Below are positions 5,070-5,261 of a DNA stretch of 5,261 nucleotides, piece by piece; positions within the stretch are counted from its first letter, which is position 1, and each line of letters starts with the position of its first letter. The notes under the pieces were generated by a model, which was not told where the DNA came from, made no database searches, and saw nothing but the letters and a program-made list of their open reading frames with translations. A program made the translations under genes and the position numbers. Source of the stretch: Acetobacteraceae bacterium (lineage in GTDB: Bacteria; Pseudomonadota; Alphaproteobacteria; Acetobacterales; Acetobacteraceae); contig CANJOG010000173.1 of the NCBI GenBank assembly GCA_947475475.1, positions 1 through 5,261 of the forward strand, given 5' to 3'.

Positions 5070-5261
5070 CTAGCAGGAAACCGGAGGCGAGGAAACCGCC
5101 ACCGGGTCGGTGTGGTCGGAGGCTGTTTCTTCCTCCACCGATGCTGCCGCGTCCGCCTCGCCGCTCGCTTCTTCCTCAGGCAATTCTTCCCCAGCTACCT
5201 CTTCCTCAGTCGACTCGCCCTCAGCTACCACTTCCTCTGGCAGCCCCAGATCGAGCTGCTC
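5070..5261 (-). CDS. C-terminal end of an acidic-tailed protein, possibly ScpB (partial)
   Basis: The minus-strand frame is open from the window edge to TAG at 5070-5072, giving the last 63 residues of a protein. It begins EQLDLGLPEEVVAEGESTEE and ends DPVAVSSPPVSC. It is strongly acidic (about 20 Glu/Asp) and probably disordered. Support for coding is the uninterrupted frame, the protein-like composition and the 27-bp spacing to tatB in the same direction. The identity is inferred: in alphaproteobacteria scpB, encoding the condensin-associated chromosome segregation protein, often precedes the tat genes and can carry an acidic tail. A TatA tail is less likely given this composition, but cannot be excluded because the folded part lies outside the window. 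Confidence 0.7.
   Translation of the reverse strand, partial: EQLDLGLPEEVVAEGESTEEEVAGEELPEEEASGEADAAASVEEETASDHTDPVAVSSPPVSC
5151..5240 (-). repeat. Imperfect 30-bp tandem repeats coding an acidic decapeptide
   Basis: Three successive ten-codon units encode PEEVVAEGES, TEEEVAGEEL and PEEEASGEAD. At DNA level the cores of the first two units agree at 17 of 19 bases (gaggaagtggtagctgagg against gaggaagaggtagctgggg). The third unit is more diverged and keeps mainly GAGGAAG. This suggests tail growth by local duplication. Confidence 0.5.

Overview
The window looks like a piece of a GC-rich alphaproteobacterial chromosome. The evidence is the tatB-tatC-serS order on the minus strand, downstream of a protein with an acidic C-terminal tail (in alphaproteobacteria scpB and tatA often precede tatB). 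The TatB and TatC sequences also look alphaproteobacterial, and there is an FNR/FixK-type operator. A finer placement, for example Rhodospirillales in the broad sense, would be a guess. No phage, transposase gene, CRISPR array, tRNA or rRNA was seen.

Layout from right to left, reading the minus strand: the C-terminal 63 residues of an acidic-tailed protein (5070-5261), tatB (4521-5042), tatC (3681-4487) and serS (2410-3681). Spacing is tight: 27 bp, then 33 bp, then a one-base TGATG stop/start overlap. These genes probably share a transcript that enters from beyond the right edge. TatB and TatC form the twin-arginine export receptor. SerS charges tRNA-Ser and has no direct functional link to Tat. 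Next comes a 110-bp gap holding a perfect FNR/ANR/FixK box (2386-2399), then a CBS-CBS-BON protein gene (1593-2299, minus) that is broken by a one-base frameshift lying inside a perfect 22-bp palindrome.

The left part holds a divergent pair around a 98-bp intergenic region: an alpha/beta hydrolase of the epoxide hydrolase/haloacetate dehalogenase type (70-942, minus) and a SnoaL/NTF2-like protein (1041-1493, plus). Between the SnoaL-like gene and the convergent CBS gene lies a REPIN-like element, two inverted GTAG-headed REP palindromes (1506-1574). At the far left is a strong rho-independent terminator for a plus-strand gene outside the window.

I see no wholly new multi-gene system. The points most worth a second look are the palindrome-associated frameshift, the perfect FNR box in front of the broken gene, the GTAG-type REPIN, and the absence of tatA directly before tatB.
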